64,000 bases of DNA from Bog-532 sp963830385 (GCA_963830385.1 CAWHMD010000005.1:1922001-1986000), one strand, 5' to 3'. Counted from the stretch's first letter, positions 16,788 through 25,368 are shown. Notes: generated from the sequence alone by a model not told the origin. Numbers and translations: made by a program.

Positions 16788-16824
16788 TGCGGTACGCGTT
16801 GAGTTGTGGGTACCGGGGCTTACG

Positions 16825-16938
16825 TCAGCCCTGGCGCTGCTTGTGCCGCGGATCTGAGCAGATGACCATCACCCGGCCGTTCCGGCGGATGACCCGGCAC
16901 TTGCTGCAGATCTTCTTGACACTCGGCTTGACCTTCAC
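16825..16938 (-). CDS. rpmJ: 50S ribosomal protein L36 (zinc form)
   Basis: A 37-residue protein starting with GTG at 16936-16938 and ending with TGA at 16825-16827. The sequence begins MKVKPSVKKICSKC and ends DPRHKQRQG, with the zinc ligands Cys11, Cys14, Cys27 and His32 of the C+ form. GGAGA lies eight bases before the start. It sits between infA and rpsM, the conserved place. Such zinc-binding forms are often replaced under zinc limitation by a zinc-free paralogue, not seen here. Confidence 0.95.
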   Translation of the reverse strand: MKVKPSVKKICSKCRVIRRNGRVMVICSDPRHKQRQG

Positions 16939-16995
16939 GGTCGCTTCTCCTCGAGGTCCGCTCGGTGAGCGGCCCGGTCGTACTAGGTCGCTCGG

Positions 16996-17217
16996 TTACT
17001 TGTACCGGTAGACAATCCGCCCACGGCTGAGATCGTAGGGACTTAGCTCCACCACGACCCGGTCGTCAGGCAGGATACGGATGTAGTGCATCCGCATTTT
17101 CCCGCTGATGTGAGCGAGAACCTGGTGCCCGTTGTCCAGCTCCACCTTGAAGAAGGCGTTCGGCAGGGACTCGACAACTGTGCCTTCGATCTCAATGGCG
17201 CCGTCTTTCTTGGGCAT
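16996..17217 (-). CDS. infA: Translation initiation factor IF-1
   Basis: A 73-residue OB-fold protein that blocks the A site during initiation. It reads MPKKDGAIEIEGTVVE and later HISGKMRMHYIRILPDDRV, a near-exact family match. It opens the alpha operon from a promoter at 17417-17446; its leader of about 190 bases contains an exact 17-base tandem duplication. Confidence 0.97.
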   Translation of the reverse strand: MPKKDGAIEIEGTVVESLPNAFFKVELDNGHQVLAHISGKMRMHYIRILPDDRVVVELSPYDLSRGRIVYRYK

Positions 17218-17271
17218 GTCCTCCGCGTTTCGCTATCCGGCTCCACCGCGCGCACTCACCTCGCGCACGGC

Positions 17272-17305
17272 GTTGCACTGCTACTTATGTTGCACTGCTA
17301 CTTAT
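17272..17305 (-). repeat. Exact 17-base tandem duplication in the infA leader
   Basis: GTTGCACTGCTACTTAT stands twice head to tail (17272-17288 and 17289-17305) on the plus strand. In the mRNA this is ATAAGTAGCAGTGCAAC twice, 55-88 bases before the infA start and downstream of the predicted promoter, so it is transcribed. Confidence 0.7.
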
Positions 17306-17416
17306 CCTGAGTGGGCTGCCTGAACGGCGAGATCCGCGTCGACAGGATCGGTACGGCCGAGCAGACGCCTCACGGCACAAGTGTGTGCGAGAAGTACAGC
17401 CCACGGCCCGAACGCG

Positions 17417-17446
17417 AGTTTACGCGAACACGGTCTGTTTGGCGAA
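17417..17446 (-). promoter_or_regulatory. Probable promoter of infA and the alpha operon
   Basis: Minus strand: -35 TTCGCC at 17441-17446, an 18-base spacer and -10 TAAACT at 17417-17422. The predicted start is near 17410, leaving about 190 bases of leader. The -35 is weaker than consensus. Confidence 0.5.
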
Positions 17447-17467
17447 CTGAATCGCTCAGCACGCCGA

Positions 17468-17770
17468 TCAGACCTCACCCACGTCGTATAAGCGATCCGG
17501 CCGGCGATTTATGCCCGCGTCCGGCAGCTGGCCGGGCGAGGACGGCCGGCGCAGTTCCGCGTCCGGCAGCCGGTAGTCGCGGAGGTCGGCGTGGGGCAGG
17601 TCGGCCAGCAGCTCGTCGAGCTCACCGAGCGTCCGGGCGTGCAGGGCGGCGTCCACCCGCTCGTCGAACTCCTCGTCGGTCAGCCAGGCCGCGAGGTGCT
17701 CCTGCAGCAGCCCCACGACCCGGTCCCGGTCGGCGTCCGAGGCGCGGATCCGCGACGATTCCGACGCCAT
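17468..17770 (-). CDS. DUF1707 domain protein
   Basis: Residues 7-60 of this 100-residue protein match the DUF1707 pattern: IRASDADRDRVVGLLQEHL, an acidic turn, EEFDERVDAALHARTLGEL, then LLADLP. The domain is common at the N terminus of small actinobacterial proteins, often before a membrane segment or SHOCT-like part; its role is unknown. Here only a hydrophilic Arg/Pro-rich tail follows and there is no membrane helix. The ATG lies five bases after the map stop without a clear ribosome site, so it is probably translated by coupling. Confidence 0.8.
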   Translation of the reverse strand: MASESSRIRASDADRDRVVGLLQEHLAAWLTDEEFDERVDAALHARTLGELDELLADLPHADLRDYRLPDAELRRPSSPGQLPDAGINRRPDRLYDVGEV

Positions 17771-17775
17771 CGGAC

Positions 17776-18621
17776 TCAGCTGGCTTGGGTAGTAGCGGCG
17801 GCGGCCTGCCCGCTGGCGGACTCCCCGATGGCGGCGAACCCGCTGGTCCCGCCGTCCTCGGCGGTGGTCACCAGCGGACCGTCCGGGGTGATGGCGGCGG
17901 TGTGCTCGAAGTGGGCCGCGTAGCTGCCGTCCACGCTGACCACGGTCCAGTCGTCGTCCAGGACCGCGGTCTCGGCCTGGCCGAGGACGATCATCGGCTC
18001 GACGGCCAGGGCCATCCCCTCGCGCAGCCTCGGCCCGCGGCCGGGGCGGCCGTAGTTGGGCACCGGCGGGTCCATGTGCATGGCACTGCCGATGCCGTGC
18101 CCGACGTACTCCTCGATGATGCCGTACGGGCCGGCCGCGCGGACCGAGGCCTCGACCGCGTGCGAAACGTCGGTCAGCCGGTTCCCCGCCCGCACCTGGG
18201 CCAGGCCCTGCCAGAGCGCGGTCTCGCACACCTGCAGCAGCCGGGTCAGCTCGGGGCTGATCTCCCCCACCCCGACGGTGATCGCGGCGTCGCCGTGCCA
18301 GCCGTCCACGATCGCGCCGCAGTCGATGGAGATGATGTCACCGTCGCCCAGGATCGCGTCCGGGCTCGGGATGCCGTGCACGATGACCTCGTTGGGCGAG
18401 GTGCAGATCACGGCCGGGTAGCCGTGGTAGTTCAGGAACGACGGGGTGGCGCCGGCGTCCCGGATCTCGCGGGTGGCCAGCTCGTCGAGGTCGGCGGTGC
18501 TGATGCCGGGCTTGACCGCCTCCCGCAGCACCCGCAGCGTGCGCGCCACCACCAGCCCGGCCCGGCGCATGGCCTGGATCTGCTCCGGGGTCTTGATCTC
18601 GATCCCCGACTTGGCTCTCAT
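17776..18621 (-). CDS. map: Methionine aminopeptidase, type I
   Basis: Removes the starting methionine from new proteins. The 281 residues have the pita-bread fold with the two-metal ligands in ISIDCGAIVDGWHGDAA (two aspartates), the GHGIG histidine and two late glutamates (AVEPM and the final VTTAEDGG region). The substrate-binding histidine is in NYHGYP. A Gly/Ala/Ser-rich tail ends it. It follows adk by 13 bases, as in most actinobacteria. Confidence 0.95.
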   Translation of the reverse strand: MRAKSGIEIKTPEQIQAMRRAGLVVARTLRVLREAVKPGISTADLDELATREIRDAGATPSFLNYHGYPAVICTSPNEVIVHGIPSPDAILGDGDIISIDCGAIVDGWHGDAAITVGVGEISPELTRLLQVCETALWQGLAQVRAGNRLTDVSHAVEASVRAAGPYGIIEEYVGHGIGSAMHMDPPVPNYGRPGRGPRLREGMALAVEPMIVLGQAETAVLDDDWTVVSVDGSYAAHFEHTAAITPDGPLVTTAEDGGTSGFAAIGESASGQAAAATTQAS

Positions 18622-18634
18622 GCCAGGCCTCCTT

Positions 18635-19288
18635 TCAACGGGCGAACGGCCGCAGCGCGGCCAGCGCGCGCTCGGTGACCTCCTCGACCGGCCCGGTGGC
18701 GTCGATACCGATCAGGATGCCCTCGTCGGCGTAGTAGGACACCAGCGGCGCGGTCTGCTTCTTGTAGACCTCGAGCCGGTGCCGGACGGTCTCCTCGCGG
18801 TCGTCGTCGCGCTGGAACAGCTCGCCACCGCAGGCGTCACAGATGCCGTCCCGGGTGGGCGGGTCGAACATGATGTGCCAGACCCGCTCGCAGCGCCGGC
18901 AGGTGCGCCGGCCGGACAGCCGCCGCACCACCTCGTCCTCGTCCACCACCAGCTCGAGCACGACGGTGAGCCGCTCATCCCAGTCCATCAGCTGCTTCTT
19001 CAGCGTCTCGGCCTGGGGCACGTTGCGCGGGAACCCGTCCAGCAGGAACCCGGGCTGGGCATCGTCCTCGCCCAGCCGGTCCCGCACCATCGCGATCGTG
19101 ACCTCGTCGGGCACCAGGTCGCCGCGGTTCATGTACTCCTTGGCCTGACGGCCGAGCGGCGTGCCCTGGCTGACGTTGGACCGGAAGATGTCACCGGTCG
19201 ATATCTTCGGGATCGCCAGGTGGGACGCTATGAACTGGGCCTGTGTCCCCTTGCCCGCTCCGGGGGGCCCGACGAGGACGATGCGCAC
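18635..19288 (-). CDS. adk: Adenylate kinase (zinc-type LID)
   Basis: Balances ATP, ADP and AMP. The 217 residues carry the P-loop GPPGAGKGTQ at 7-16, the GFPRN motif and a long LID with Cys-x2-Cys pairs (CRRC and CDAC) that should bind zinc. Its GTG start shares one base with the secY stop (TAGTG), so the two are translated together. Confidence 0.97.
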   Translation of the reverse strand: MRIVLVGPPGAGKGTQAQFIASHLAIPKISTGDIFRSNVSQGTPLGRQAKEYMNRGDLVPDEVTIAMVRDRLGEDDAQPGFLLDGFPRNVPQAETLKKQLMDWDERLTVVLELVVDEDEVVRRLSGRRTCRRCERVWHIMFDPPTRDGICDACGGELFQRDDDREETVRHRLEVYKKQTAPLVSYYADEGILIGIDATGPVEEVTERALAALRPFAR

Positions 19289-20607
19289 TATCGGAGGAAA
19301 CCCTCGTAGTTGCGTTGCTGCAACTGGCTCTCGATCTGCTTCACCGTGTCCAGCCCGACTCCGACCATGATCAGCAGGCTGGTGCCACCGAACGGGATCT
19401 GGTTGGACACACCCATCAGCGAAAACGCGACCGCCGGGATCAGGCCGATCACCGCCAGGTACAGCGACCCCGGAGCGGTGAGTCGCGTGAGTACGTAGTT
19501 GAGGTACTCGGCGGTGGGCCGGCCCGGCCGGATGCCGGGGATGAAGCCGCCGTACTTCTTCATGTTGTCGGCGACTTCTGTCGGGTTGAACGTGATCGAC
19601 ACATAGAAGTAGGTGAAGCCGACGATCAGGACGAAGAACAACGCCAGGTACAGCGACGAACTGCTGGACGCAAAGTACTTGTCAACCCACGCCACCCAGC
19701 CTTGCGGGTTGCTCGAGTTGCCGAACAGGGACGCCGCCAGCTGCGGGATGTACAGCAGCGAGGAGGCGAAGATGACCGGGATGACACCCGCCTGGTTGAC
19801 CTTGAGCGGAATGTAGGTCGAGGTGCCGCCGTACATGCGGCGGCCGACCATGCGTTTGGCGTACTGCACCGGGACCCGGCGCTGGGCCTGCTCCATGAAC
19901 ACCACGAACGCCACGATCGCGATCAGCACGATGACGGTGATCACGGTGATGAAGGACTTCTTGGTGCGGAAGATCTCCAGCAGGCCACCGGGGATGACGG
20001 CGATGACCTGGGTGAAGATCAGGATCGACATGCCGTTGCCGACGCCGCGGTCGGTGATCAGCTCACCCATCCACATGATGACCGCGGTGCCCGACACCAT
20101 CGTGATCACCATCGTGACGATCGTGAAGACCGACGAGTTCGGGATCAGCGACTGGGTGCACTGGGGGTAGAGCTTGCCCGACCGGGCCAGCTCGACGTAG
20201 CCGGTGGACTGCAGCACGCCCAGACCGATTGTCAGGTACCGGGTGTACTGGGTGATCTTGGCCTGACCGGCCTGCCCCTCCTGCTTCAGCTGCTCCAGCC
20301 GGGGGATGACCACGGTGAGCAGCTGCAGGATGATGCTGGCGGTGATGTAGGGCATGATGCCCAGCGCGAACACCGACATTCGCAGCAACGCGTTGCCGCT
20401 GAGCAGGTTGATGAGCTGGTAGACGCCCTGGGCGGAGCTGCTGGTGGACTCGACGCCGGCGCAGTAGGTGATGGCTTTCTCCGAGATACCCGGAGTGGGT
20501 ACCGCGGCCCCGAACCGGAACAGCGCGATGATGCCCAGCGTGAAGAGCAGCTTTTTGCGCAGGTCTGGCGTCCGGAAAGCCCGCAGGAACGCGGTCAGCA
20601 TGCGCAA
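19288..20607 (-). CDS. secY: Preprotein translocase subunit SecY
   Basis: Central channel of the Sec pathway, 439 residues with ten membrane helices. Recognisable parts are LFTLGIIALFRFGAAVPTPG at the first helix, the cytoplasmic loop TSTYIPLKVNQAGVIPVIFA and the GFIPGIRPGRPT loop. It begins a transcription unit secY-adk-map with its own promoter behind a terminator-like hairpin, rather than being simply the last gene of the spc operon. Confidence 0.97.
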   Translation of the reverse strand: MRMLTAFLRAFRTPDLRKKLLFTLGIIALFRFGAAVPTPGISEKAITYCAGVESTSSSAQGVYQLINLLSGNALLRMSVFALGIMPYITASIILQLLTVVIPRLEQLKQEGQAGQAKITQYTRYLTIGLGVLQSTGYVELARSGKLYPQCTQSLIPNSSVFTIVTMVITMVSGTAVIMWMGELITDRGVGNGMSILIFTQVIAVIPGGLLEIFRTKKSFITVITVIVLIAIVAFVVFMEQAQRRVPVQYAKRMVGRRMYGGTSTYIPLKVNQAGVIPVIFASSLLYIPQLAASLFGNSSNPQGWVAWVDKYFASSSSSLYLALFFVLIVGFTYFYVSITFNPTEVADNMKKYGGFIPGIRPGRPTAEYLNYVLTRLTAPGSLYLAVIGLIPAVAFSLMGVSNQIPFGGTSLLIMVGVGLDTVKQIESQLQQRNYEGFLR

Positions 20608-20652
20608 TCCTCGGTTCTGTTGGTCAGGGCCACCCAGCCGTGCGGCGTACGA

Positions 20653-20681
20653 ATCCTACCCGGCAGTTCTGGCATTGTCTT
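20653..20681 (-). promoter_or_regulatory. Probable promoter of secY-adk-map
   Basis: Minus strand: -35 AAGACA at 20676-20681, a 17-base spacer and -10 TAGGAT at 20653-20658. The start is expected near 20646, about 40 bases before secY. Confidence 0.5.
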
Positions 20682-20693
20682 CTCCAGAAGGCC

Positions 20694-20721
20694 GGAGCGC
20701 CCGCCGCCGGGCGGGCGCTCC
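20694..20721 (-). terminator. Terminator-like hairpin between rplO and secY
   Basis: A perfect 12-bp stem, GGAGCGCCCGCC with a 4-base loop, lies 30 bases after the rplO stop. The downstream tail CTTCTGGAG is only moderately U-rich, so some read-through is likely. Confidence 0.6.
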
Positions 20722-20750
20722 GAACTTACCTTGGCGATGGGGACGGGGGC

Positions 20751-21296
20751 TCAGAGCTCCGTGACGGACCCGCCTGCGCCGGTGATCCGCTCCCGGGCGG
20801 AGGCGGAGAACGCGTGCGCGCTCACCCGCAGGGTGACCGACAGCTCACCGTCGGCCAGTACCTTGACCCGCTCACCCTTGCGGATGGCGCCCTTGGCCAC
20901 CAGGTCCTCGGGGGTCACGTCGCCGCCCGAGGGGTACAGCTCGGCGAGCCGCCCGGTGTTGACGACCTGATAGCTGGTGCCGAACCCGGCGTTGGAGAAG
21001 CCCTTGAGCTTCGGCACGCGCCGGTACAGCGGCATCTGGCCGCCCTCGAACCCCGGGCGCATCGTGGTGCGCGCGTGGGTCCCCTTGGTGCCGCGGCCCG
21101 CGGTCTTGCCCTTGGAGGCCTCACCGCGGCCGACCCGGGTCTTCGCGGTCTTCGCGCCGGGGGCCGGCCGGAGGTGGTGCAGCTTCAGGCCGCGGCCTTC
21201 CTCCACCGGAGTCTCGGCAGTGTTAGCCGACGCTGCCGCGCTCTTGCTCGCTGAGTTATCAGCTGATTTGTCAGCTGGCTTCTTAGCTGGTGGCAT
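20751..21296 (-). CDS. rplO: 50S ribosomal protein L15
   Basis: Large-subunit assembly protein. The conserved part starts at about residue 37 (LKLHHLRPAPGAK) and includes RVGRGEASKGKTAGRGTKG and the C-terminal SAHAFSASARERI. The first 36 residues are a Lys/Ser/Ala-rich extension. The ATG follows the rpmD stop directly with no spacer. Confidence 0.96.
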   Translation of the reverse strand: MPPAKKPADKSADNSASKSAAASANTAETPVEEGRGLKLHHLRPAPGAKTAKTRVGRGEASKGKTAGRGTKGTHARTTMRPGFEGGQMPLYRRVPKLKGFSNAGFGTSYQVVNTGRLAELYPSGGDVTPEDLVAKGAIRKGERVKVLADGELSVTLRVSAHAFSASARERITGAGGSVTEL

Positions 21297-21479
21297 TTAG
21301 TCCACCTCCTCCACGCTTACCAGGTGACGCACGGCCTGGATCATGCCGCGGAACTCGGGCCGGTCCGGCTTGACGACCGTCTGCCCGATCCGCTTCAGAC
21401 CCAGCGAGCGCAGCGAGTTGCGCTGCGGCTGCGTGCCACCGATCTCTGACTTGATCTGGGTGACCTTCAACTGTGCCAT
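21297..21479 (-). CDS. rpmD: 50S ribosomal protein L30
   Basis: A 60-residue protein with the L30 core KVTQIKSEIGGTQPQRNSLR and SLGLKRIGQTV. It lies between rpsE and rplO, as in the canonical spc operon; its TAA stop abuts the rplO ATG. Confidence 0.97.
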   Translation of the reverse strand: MAQLKVTQIKSEIGGTQPQRNSLRSLGLKRIGQTVVKPDRPEFRGMIQAVRHLVSVEEVD

Positions 21480-21492
21480 GGTGATGTACCGC

Positions 21493-22089
21493 CTAGCTGG
21501 CCGCGGCCGCGCGGGCCCGGAGCATCGCCGCCGGGGCGACGTCCTCGATGGGCAGGCCGCGCTTGGCCGCGATCTCTTCGGGTCGGCTCAGGCCCTTCAG
21601 CGCGGCCACCGTCGCGTGCACGACGTTGATCGGGTTGGAGGAGCCGAGCGAGCGGGAGAGCACGTCGTGAATGCCCGCGCACTCCAGCACGGCCCGCACC
21701 GGGCCGCCGGCGATGACACCGGTACCGGGGCTGGCCGGCTTCAGCAGCACGACCCCGGCGGCGTCCTCGCCCTGCACCGTGTGCGGGATGGTGCCGGCGA
21801 TACGGGGCACCCGGAAGAAGTGCTTCTTGGCCTCCTCGACGCCCTTGGCGATCGCGGCCGGCACCTCCTTGGCCTTGCCGTAACCGACACCCACCATGCC
21901 GTTGGCGTCGCCCACCACGACCAGCGCGGTGAAGCTGAACCGGCGGCCACCCTTGACCACCTTGGCCACCCGGTTGATGGTGACCACGCGCTCGAGGTAG
22001 GCCGGCTGCTTGTCGGCCCCGCCACCACGGCGATCGTCGCGGCGGTCCCGCCGCTCGCCGCCGGGACCGCGACGCGGAGCTCCTGGCAT
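21493..22089 (-). CDS. rpsE: 30S ribosomal protein S5
   Basis: Small-subunit protein at the decoding and mRNA entry region. The 198 residues show the spectinomycin-related loop VAKVVKGGRRFSF (wild-type-like), GKAKEVPAAIAKGVEEA and TGVIAGGPVRAVLE. An Arg/Gly-rich head of 25 residues precedes the core. Confidence 0.97.
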   Translation of the reverse strand: MPGAPRRGPGGERRDRRDDRRGGGADKQPAYLERVVTINRVAKVVKGGRRFSFTALVVVGDANGMVGVGYGKAKEVPAAIAKGVEEAKKHFFRVPRIAGTIPHTVQGEDAAGVVLLKPASPGTGVIAGGPVRAVLECAGIHDVLSRSLGSSNPINVVHATVAALKGLSRPEEIAAKRGLPIEDVAPAAMLRARAAAAS

Positions 22090-22129
22090 TAGTTCATCCT
22101 CATCTCAGGTATTGCGTACACACTGGCCA

Positions 22130-22528
22130 TCAGAAATCCAGCCCGCCTTCCCGGGCGCCCTCGGCCAGCGCCGCCAGCCGCCCGGTGTAGGCGTAGCCGC
22201 CGCGGTCGAAGACCACGGTGCTGATGCCTGCCTCGGTCGCCTTGCGGGCCAGCAGGGCGCCGACCTGGCGCGCCTTGGCTTTCTTGTCGCCATCCGCCTC
22301 GCGGATGCTCGCGTCCAGGGTGGACGCCGAGGCCAGGGTGTGGCCCTTGGTGTCGTCCACGATCTGCGCGAACATGTGCCGCGAGGAACGGTTCACGACC
22401 AGCCGGGGCCGCTGGGGGCTGCCGGTGACCTTCTTGCGCACCCGCAGGTGCCGCTTGGCCTGCGCCGCGGCCCGGGCGCTCAAGTGCCGCCCGCTGCGCG
22501 CACGCGACCTGGTCTTCGTGCTCGCCAT
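22130..22528 (-). CDS. rplR: 50S ribosomal protein L18
   Basis: Binds 5S rRNA. The 132 residues include HLRVRKKVTGSPQRPRLVV, RSSRHMFAQIVDD and the C-terminal FDRGGYAYTGRLAALAEGAR. It lies between rplF (2 bases) and rpsE (40 bases). Confidence 0.97.
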   Translation of the reverse strand: MASTKTRSRARSGRHLSARAAAQAKRHLRVRKKVTGSPQRPRLVVNRSSRHMFAQIVDDTKGHTLASASTLDASIREADGDKKAKARQVGALLARKATEAGISTVVFDRGGYAYTGRLAALAEGAREGGLDF

Positions 22529-22530
22529 GA

Positions 22531-23067
22531 TTACTTCCCAGCCTTCCCGACCTTGCGGCGAACCTGCTCGCCCTGGTATCGCACGCCCTTGCCCTTGTAC
22601 GGGTCGGGCTTGCGCAGCTTGTGAATCTTGGCCGCGATCTCGCCGACCTGCTGCTTGTCGATGCCCTCGACCACGAACCGGGTCGGCGCCTCAACGCGGA
22701 AGGTGATGCCCTCGGGAGGCGTCACGGTGATCGGGTGGCTGTAGCCGAGGGCGAACTCCAGGTTCTGCCCGCGAGCCTGCACGCGGTAACCGACCCCGAC
22801 GATCTCCAGGGTCTTGCGGTAGCCGTCGGTCACCCCGATCACCATGTTGGCGATCAGCGTCCGGGACAGCCCGTGCAGCGCCCGGGTCTTGCCCTCGTCG
22901 TCGGGCCGGGTGACCTTGACCGTGCCGTCCTCACGGGACACGGACAGCGGCTCCGGCACCGCGTAGCTGAGCGACCCCTTCGGTCCCTTGACGGACACGA
23001 GCTGACCATCGATGGCCACGTCCACGCCGCTGGGCACCGTGATGGGAAGCCGTCCAATTCTTGACAT
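22531..23067 (-). CDS. rplF: 50S ribosomal protein L6
   Basis: Two-domain protein at the factor-binding site. The start MSRIGRLPITVPSGVDV and the C-terminal KPDPYKGKGVRYQGE, contacting the sarcin-ricin loop, fit the family; 178 residues is normal. Confidence 0.97.
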   Translation of the reverse strand: MSRIGRLPITVPSGVDVAIDGQLVSVKGPKGSLSYAVPEPLSVSREDGTVKVTRPDDEGKTRALHGLSRTLIANMVIGVTDGYRKTLEIVGVGYRVQARGQNLEFALGYSHPITVTPPEGITFRVEAPTRFVVEGIDKQQVGEIAAKIHKLRKPDPYKGKGVRYQGEQVRRKVGKAGK

Positions 23068-23081
23068 TGCCGCCTCCCCCG

Positions 23082-23480
23082 CTACCAGACGTAGGCGAGG
23101 ACTTCGCCGCCCACGCCGCGCTTGTTGGCCTGCTTGTCGGTCAGCAGCCCGCCGGACGTCGAGATGATCGCGACGCCCAGGCCGCCCAGGACCTTGGGCA
23201 GGTTGTCCTTCTTCGCGTACACCCGCAGGCCGGGCTTGGAAACGCGCTTGATGCCCGCGATCGAGCGCTCGCGCGAGTTGCCGTACTTGAGGGTGACCAC
23301 GAGCTTCTTGCCCACCTCGGCGTCCTGGACGCTCCAGCCGGCGATGTAGCCCTCCTGCTGGAGGATCTCGGCGATGTGGGACTTGATCTTCGAGTACGGC
23401 ATGGCCGCCGTGTCGTGGTACGCGGAGTTCGCGTTACGCAGACGGGTCAGCATGTCTGCGATCGGGTCGGTCATCGTCAT
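23082..23480 (-). CDS. rpsH: 30S ribosomal protein S8
   Basis: Binds 16S helix 21 and, in Escherichia coli, represses the spc operon at rplE. The 132 residues show DPIADMLTRLRNANSAYHDT and the C-terminal STSGGLLTDKQANKRGVGGE. A 103-base gap separates it from rpsN. Confidence 0.97.
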   Translation of the reverse strand: MTMTDPIADMLTRLRNANSAYHDTAAMPYSKIKSHIAEILQQEGYIAGWSVQDAEVGKKLVVTLKYGNSRERSIAGIKRVSKPGLRVYAKKDNLPKVLGGLGVAIISTSGGLLTDKQANKRGVGGEVLAYVW

Positions 23481-23583
23481 GGCCTGGTGGCCCTCCTCGC
23501 CGTGGTTTCCTGCGGACCTGCGGCGTGGTCAGTGGGCGCGGAGCGCCCGGGGGGTCGGTCTGGTTTTCTCGGGTCCGGCCGGA

Positions 23584-23769
23584 TTACCAGCTGGACTTGG
23601 TGATGCCCGGCAGTTCGCCGCGGTGCGCCATGGAGCGGAAGCAAATACGGCAGAGGCCGAACTTGCGGTACACCGCCCGGGGACGCCCGCACCGAGTACA
23701 GCGGGTGTAGCCGCGCACGGCGAACTTCGGCTTCCGGTTCGCCTTGACGATCAGCGCTGTCTTCGCCAC
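23584..23769 (-). CDS. rpsN: 30S ribosomal protein S14, type Z
   Basis: Short zinc form of S14, 61 residues, with Cys24, Cys27, Cys40 and Cys43 (TRCTRCGRP and GLCRICFR). It ends KSSW. This is the housekeeping form in the spc operon; a zinc-free paralogue, if present, would lie elsewhere. Confidence 0.97.
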   Translation of the reverse strand: MAKTALIVKANRKPKFAVRGYTRCTRCGRPRAVYRKFGLCRICFRSMAHRGELPGITKSSW

Positions 23770-23771
23770 TG

Positions 23772-24341
23772 TCAGCCCTCTCTGAAGGGGAAACCGAGGC
23801 GCCGCAGCAGCGAGCGGCCTTCCTCGTCGTTGGTTGCGGTCGTCACGAACGTGATGTCCATGCCCCGGGGCCGGTCCAGCCGGTCCGGGTCGATCTCACG
23901 GAACATGGTCTGCTCGTTCAGGCCGAACGTGTAGTTGCCGCGGCCGTCGAACTGACGGGGCGACAGCCCACGGAAGTCACGGATCCGCGGCAGCGCCACG
24001 GTCAGCAGGCGGTCGGCGAACTCCCACATCCGGGCGCCGCGCAGCGTCACGTGGGCGCCGATCGGCATGCCCTCGCGCAGCTTGAACTGGGCGATGGACT
24101 TCTTCGCCCGGGCCACGGCCGGCTTCTGGCCGGTGATGAGGGACAGGTCCCGCACCGCGCCCTCGATCAGCTTCGCGTCGCGGGCCGCCTCGCCAACGCC
24201 CATGTTGACCACGATCTTGGTCAGACCGGGGATCTGCATGACGTTGCCGTAGTTGAACTCCTCGCGGAGCGCGGGCGCGACTTCGCTGAGGTAGCGCTCC
24301 TTGAGACGCGGAACGGCCGGCGCCTCTGTCGTCGCTGTCAT
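23772..24341 (-). CDS. rplE: 50S ribosomal protein L5
   Basis: 5S rRNA-binding protein that forms the bridge to S13. The 189 residues include NVMQIPGLTKIVVNMGVGEA, TGQKPAVARAKKSIA and the C-terminal MDITFVTTATNDEEGRSLL. Its ATG shares a base with the rplX stop (TGATG). Confidence 0.97.
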   Translation of the reverse strand: MTATTEAPAVPRLKERYLSEVAPALREEFNYGNVMQIPGLTKIVVNMGVGEAARDAKLIEGAVRDLSLITGQKPAVARAKKSIAQFKLREGMPIGAHVTLRGARMWEFADRLLTVALPRIRDFRGLSPRQFDGRGNYTFGLNEQTMFREIDPDRLDRPRGMDITFVTTATNDEEGRSLLRRLGFPFREG

Positions 24342-24661
24342 CAGATGTCCTTACCGCTTGACCGGGAAACCCGGACCTTCTTGCCGTCGTCGCCGACCCG
24401 GTAGCCGACACGCGACGGCTTCTTGCTGTCGGGGTCGACGATCTGCACGTTGCTCACGTGGATCGGCGCTTCCTGGTGGACGATGCCGCCCTCTTTGTTG
24501 CCGCGCATGCCCTGCGTGACCTTGGTGTTCTTCTTCACCATGTTCACGCCCTGGACCAGCACGCGCTGGCGCTCGGGGTCGGAGGCGATGACCGTGCCCT
24601 CGCGGCCGCGGTCCTTGCCCGCCACCACGATCACGTGGTCGCCCTTCTTGATCTTCATCAC
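24341..24661 (-). CDS. rplX: 50S ribosomal protein L24
   Basis: Assembly initiator protein with a KOW motif near the start (KKGDHVIVVAGKDRGREGTV). It has 106 residues and contains EGGIVHQEAPIHVSNV, normal for bacteria. Four-base overlap with rplN upstream. Confidence 0.97.
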   Translation of the reverse strand: MMKIKKGDHVIVVAGKDRGREGTVIASDPERQRVLVQGVNMVKKNTKVTQGMRGNKEGGIVHQEAPIHVSNVQIVDPDSKKPSRVGYRVGDDGKKVRVSRSSGKDI

Positions 24662-25026
24662 AGCACCTCCGGCGCGAGCGAGATGATCCGCATGAACCGC
24701 TTCTCGCGCAGCTCGCGGCCGACCGGGCCGAAGATACGGGTGCCGCGGGGGTCCCCGCCGTCCCGGATCAGCACGGCCGCGTTCTCGTCGAATCGGATAT
24801 AGGAGCCGTCACCGCGGCGGCGCTCCTTACGAGTCCGCACGACGACGGCCTTGACCACATCGCCCTTTTTCACGCCGGCCCCGGGAAGCGCGTCCTTCAC
24901 GGTAGCCACGATGACGTCGCCGATGCCCGCGTATCGCCGGCCAGACCCGCCGAGCACACGGATGCACAAGATCTCCTTCGCACCCGTGTTGTCGGCGACC
25001 TTGAGCCGCGACTCCTGCTGGATCAC
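24658..25026 (-). CDS. rplN: 50S ribosomal protein L14
   Basis: Highly conserved 122-residue protein of the subunit interface. It starts MIQQESRLKVADNTGAKEI and ends with the REKRFMRIISLAPEVL segment. It opens the spc operon, 51 bases after rpsQ. Confidence 0.97.
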   Translation of the reverse strand: MIQQESRLKVADNTGAKEILCIRVLGGSGRRYAGIGDVIVATVKDALPGAGVKKGDVVKAVVVRTRKERRRGDGSYIRFDENAAVLIRDGGDPRGTRIFGPVGRELREKRFMRIISLAPEVL

Positions 25027-25077
25027 GTCAACTCCTGCTTCCTCACGCCGGGCATCGTGGCCGGCGACGTTAACTGC

Positions 25078-25368
25078 TTACTTGGCCTTCTCGAGAATCT
25101 CGGCCACGCGCCACCGCTTGGTGGCCGACGCGGGCCGGGTCTCCGCGAGCAGCACGCGGTCGCCGACGCCACAGGCGTTGGTCTCGTCGTGTGCCTTGTA
25201 CTTCTTGGTACGGCGGATGACCTTGCCGTACTTGGGGTGCTTGACGCGGTCCTCGACCTCGACGACAACCGTCTTGTCCATCTTGTCGCTGGTCACAAGG
25301 CCCTCGCGGGACTTGCGGTAACCGCGCGCCGCATCCCGGCTGGCAGCGGTCCCGGTGTTCTCACTCAC
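25078..25368 (-). CDS. rpsQ: 30S ribosomal protein S17
   Basis: OB-fold 16S rRNA-binding protein, 96 residues, with GLVTSDKMDKTVVVEVEDRV and the ETRPASATKRWRVAEI end. The GTG start overlaps the rpmC end by eight bases. The first 20 residues are a non-conserved head. Confidence 0.97.
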   Translation of the reverse strand: MSENTGTAASRDAARGYRKSREGLVTSDKMDKTVVVEVEDRVKHPKYGKVIRRTKKYKAHDETNACGVGDRVLLAETRPASATKRWRVAEILEKAK

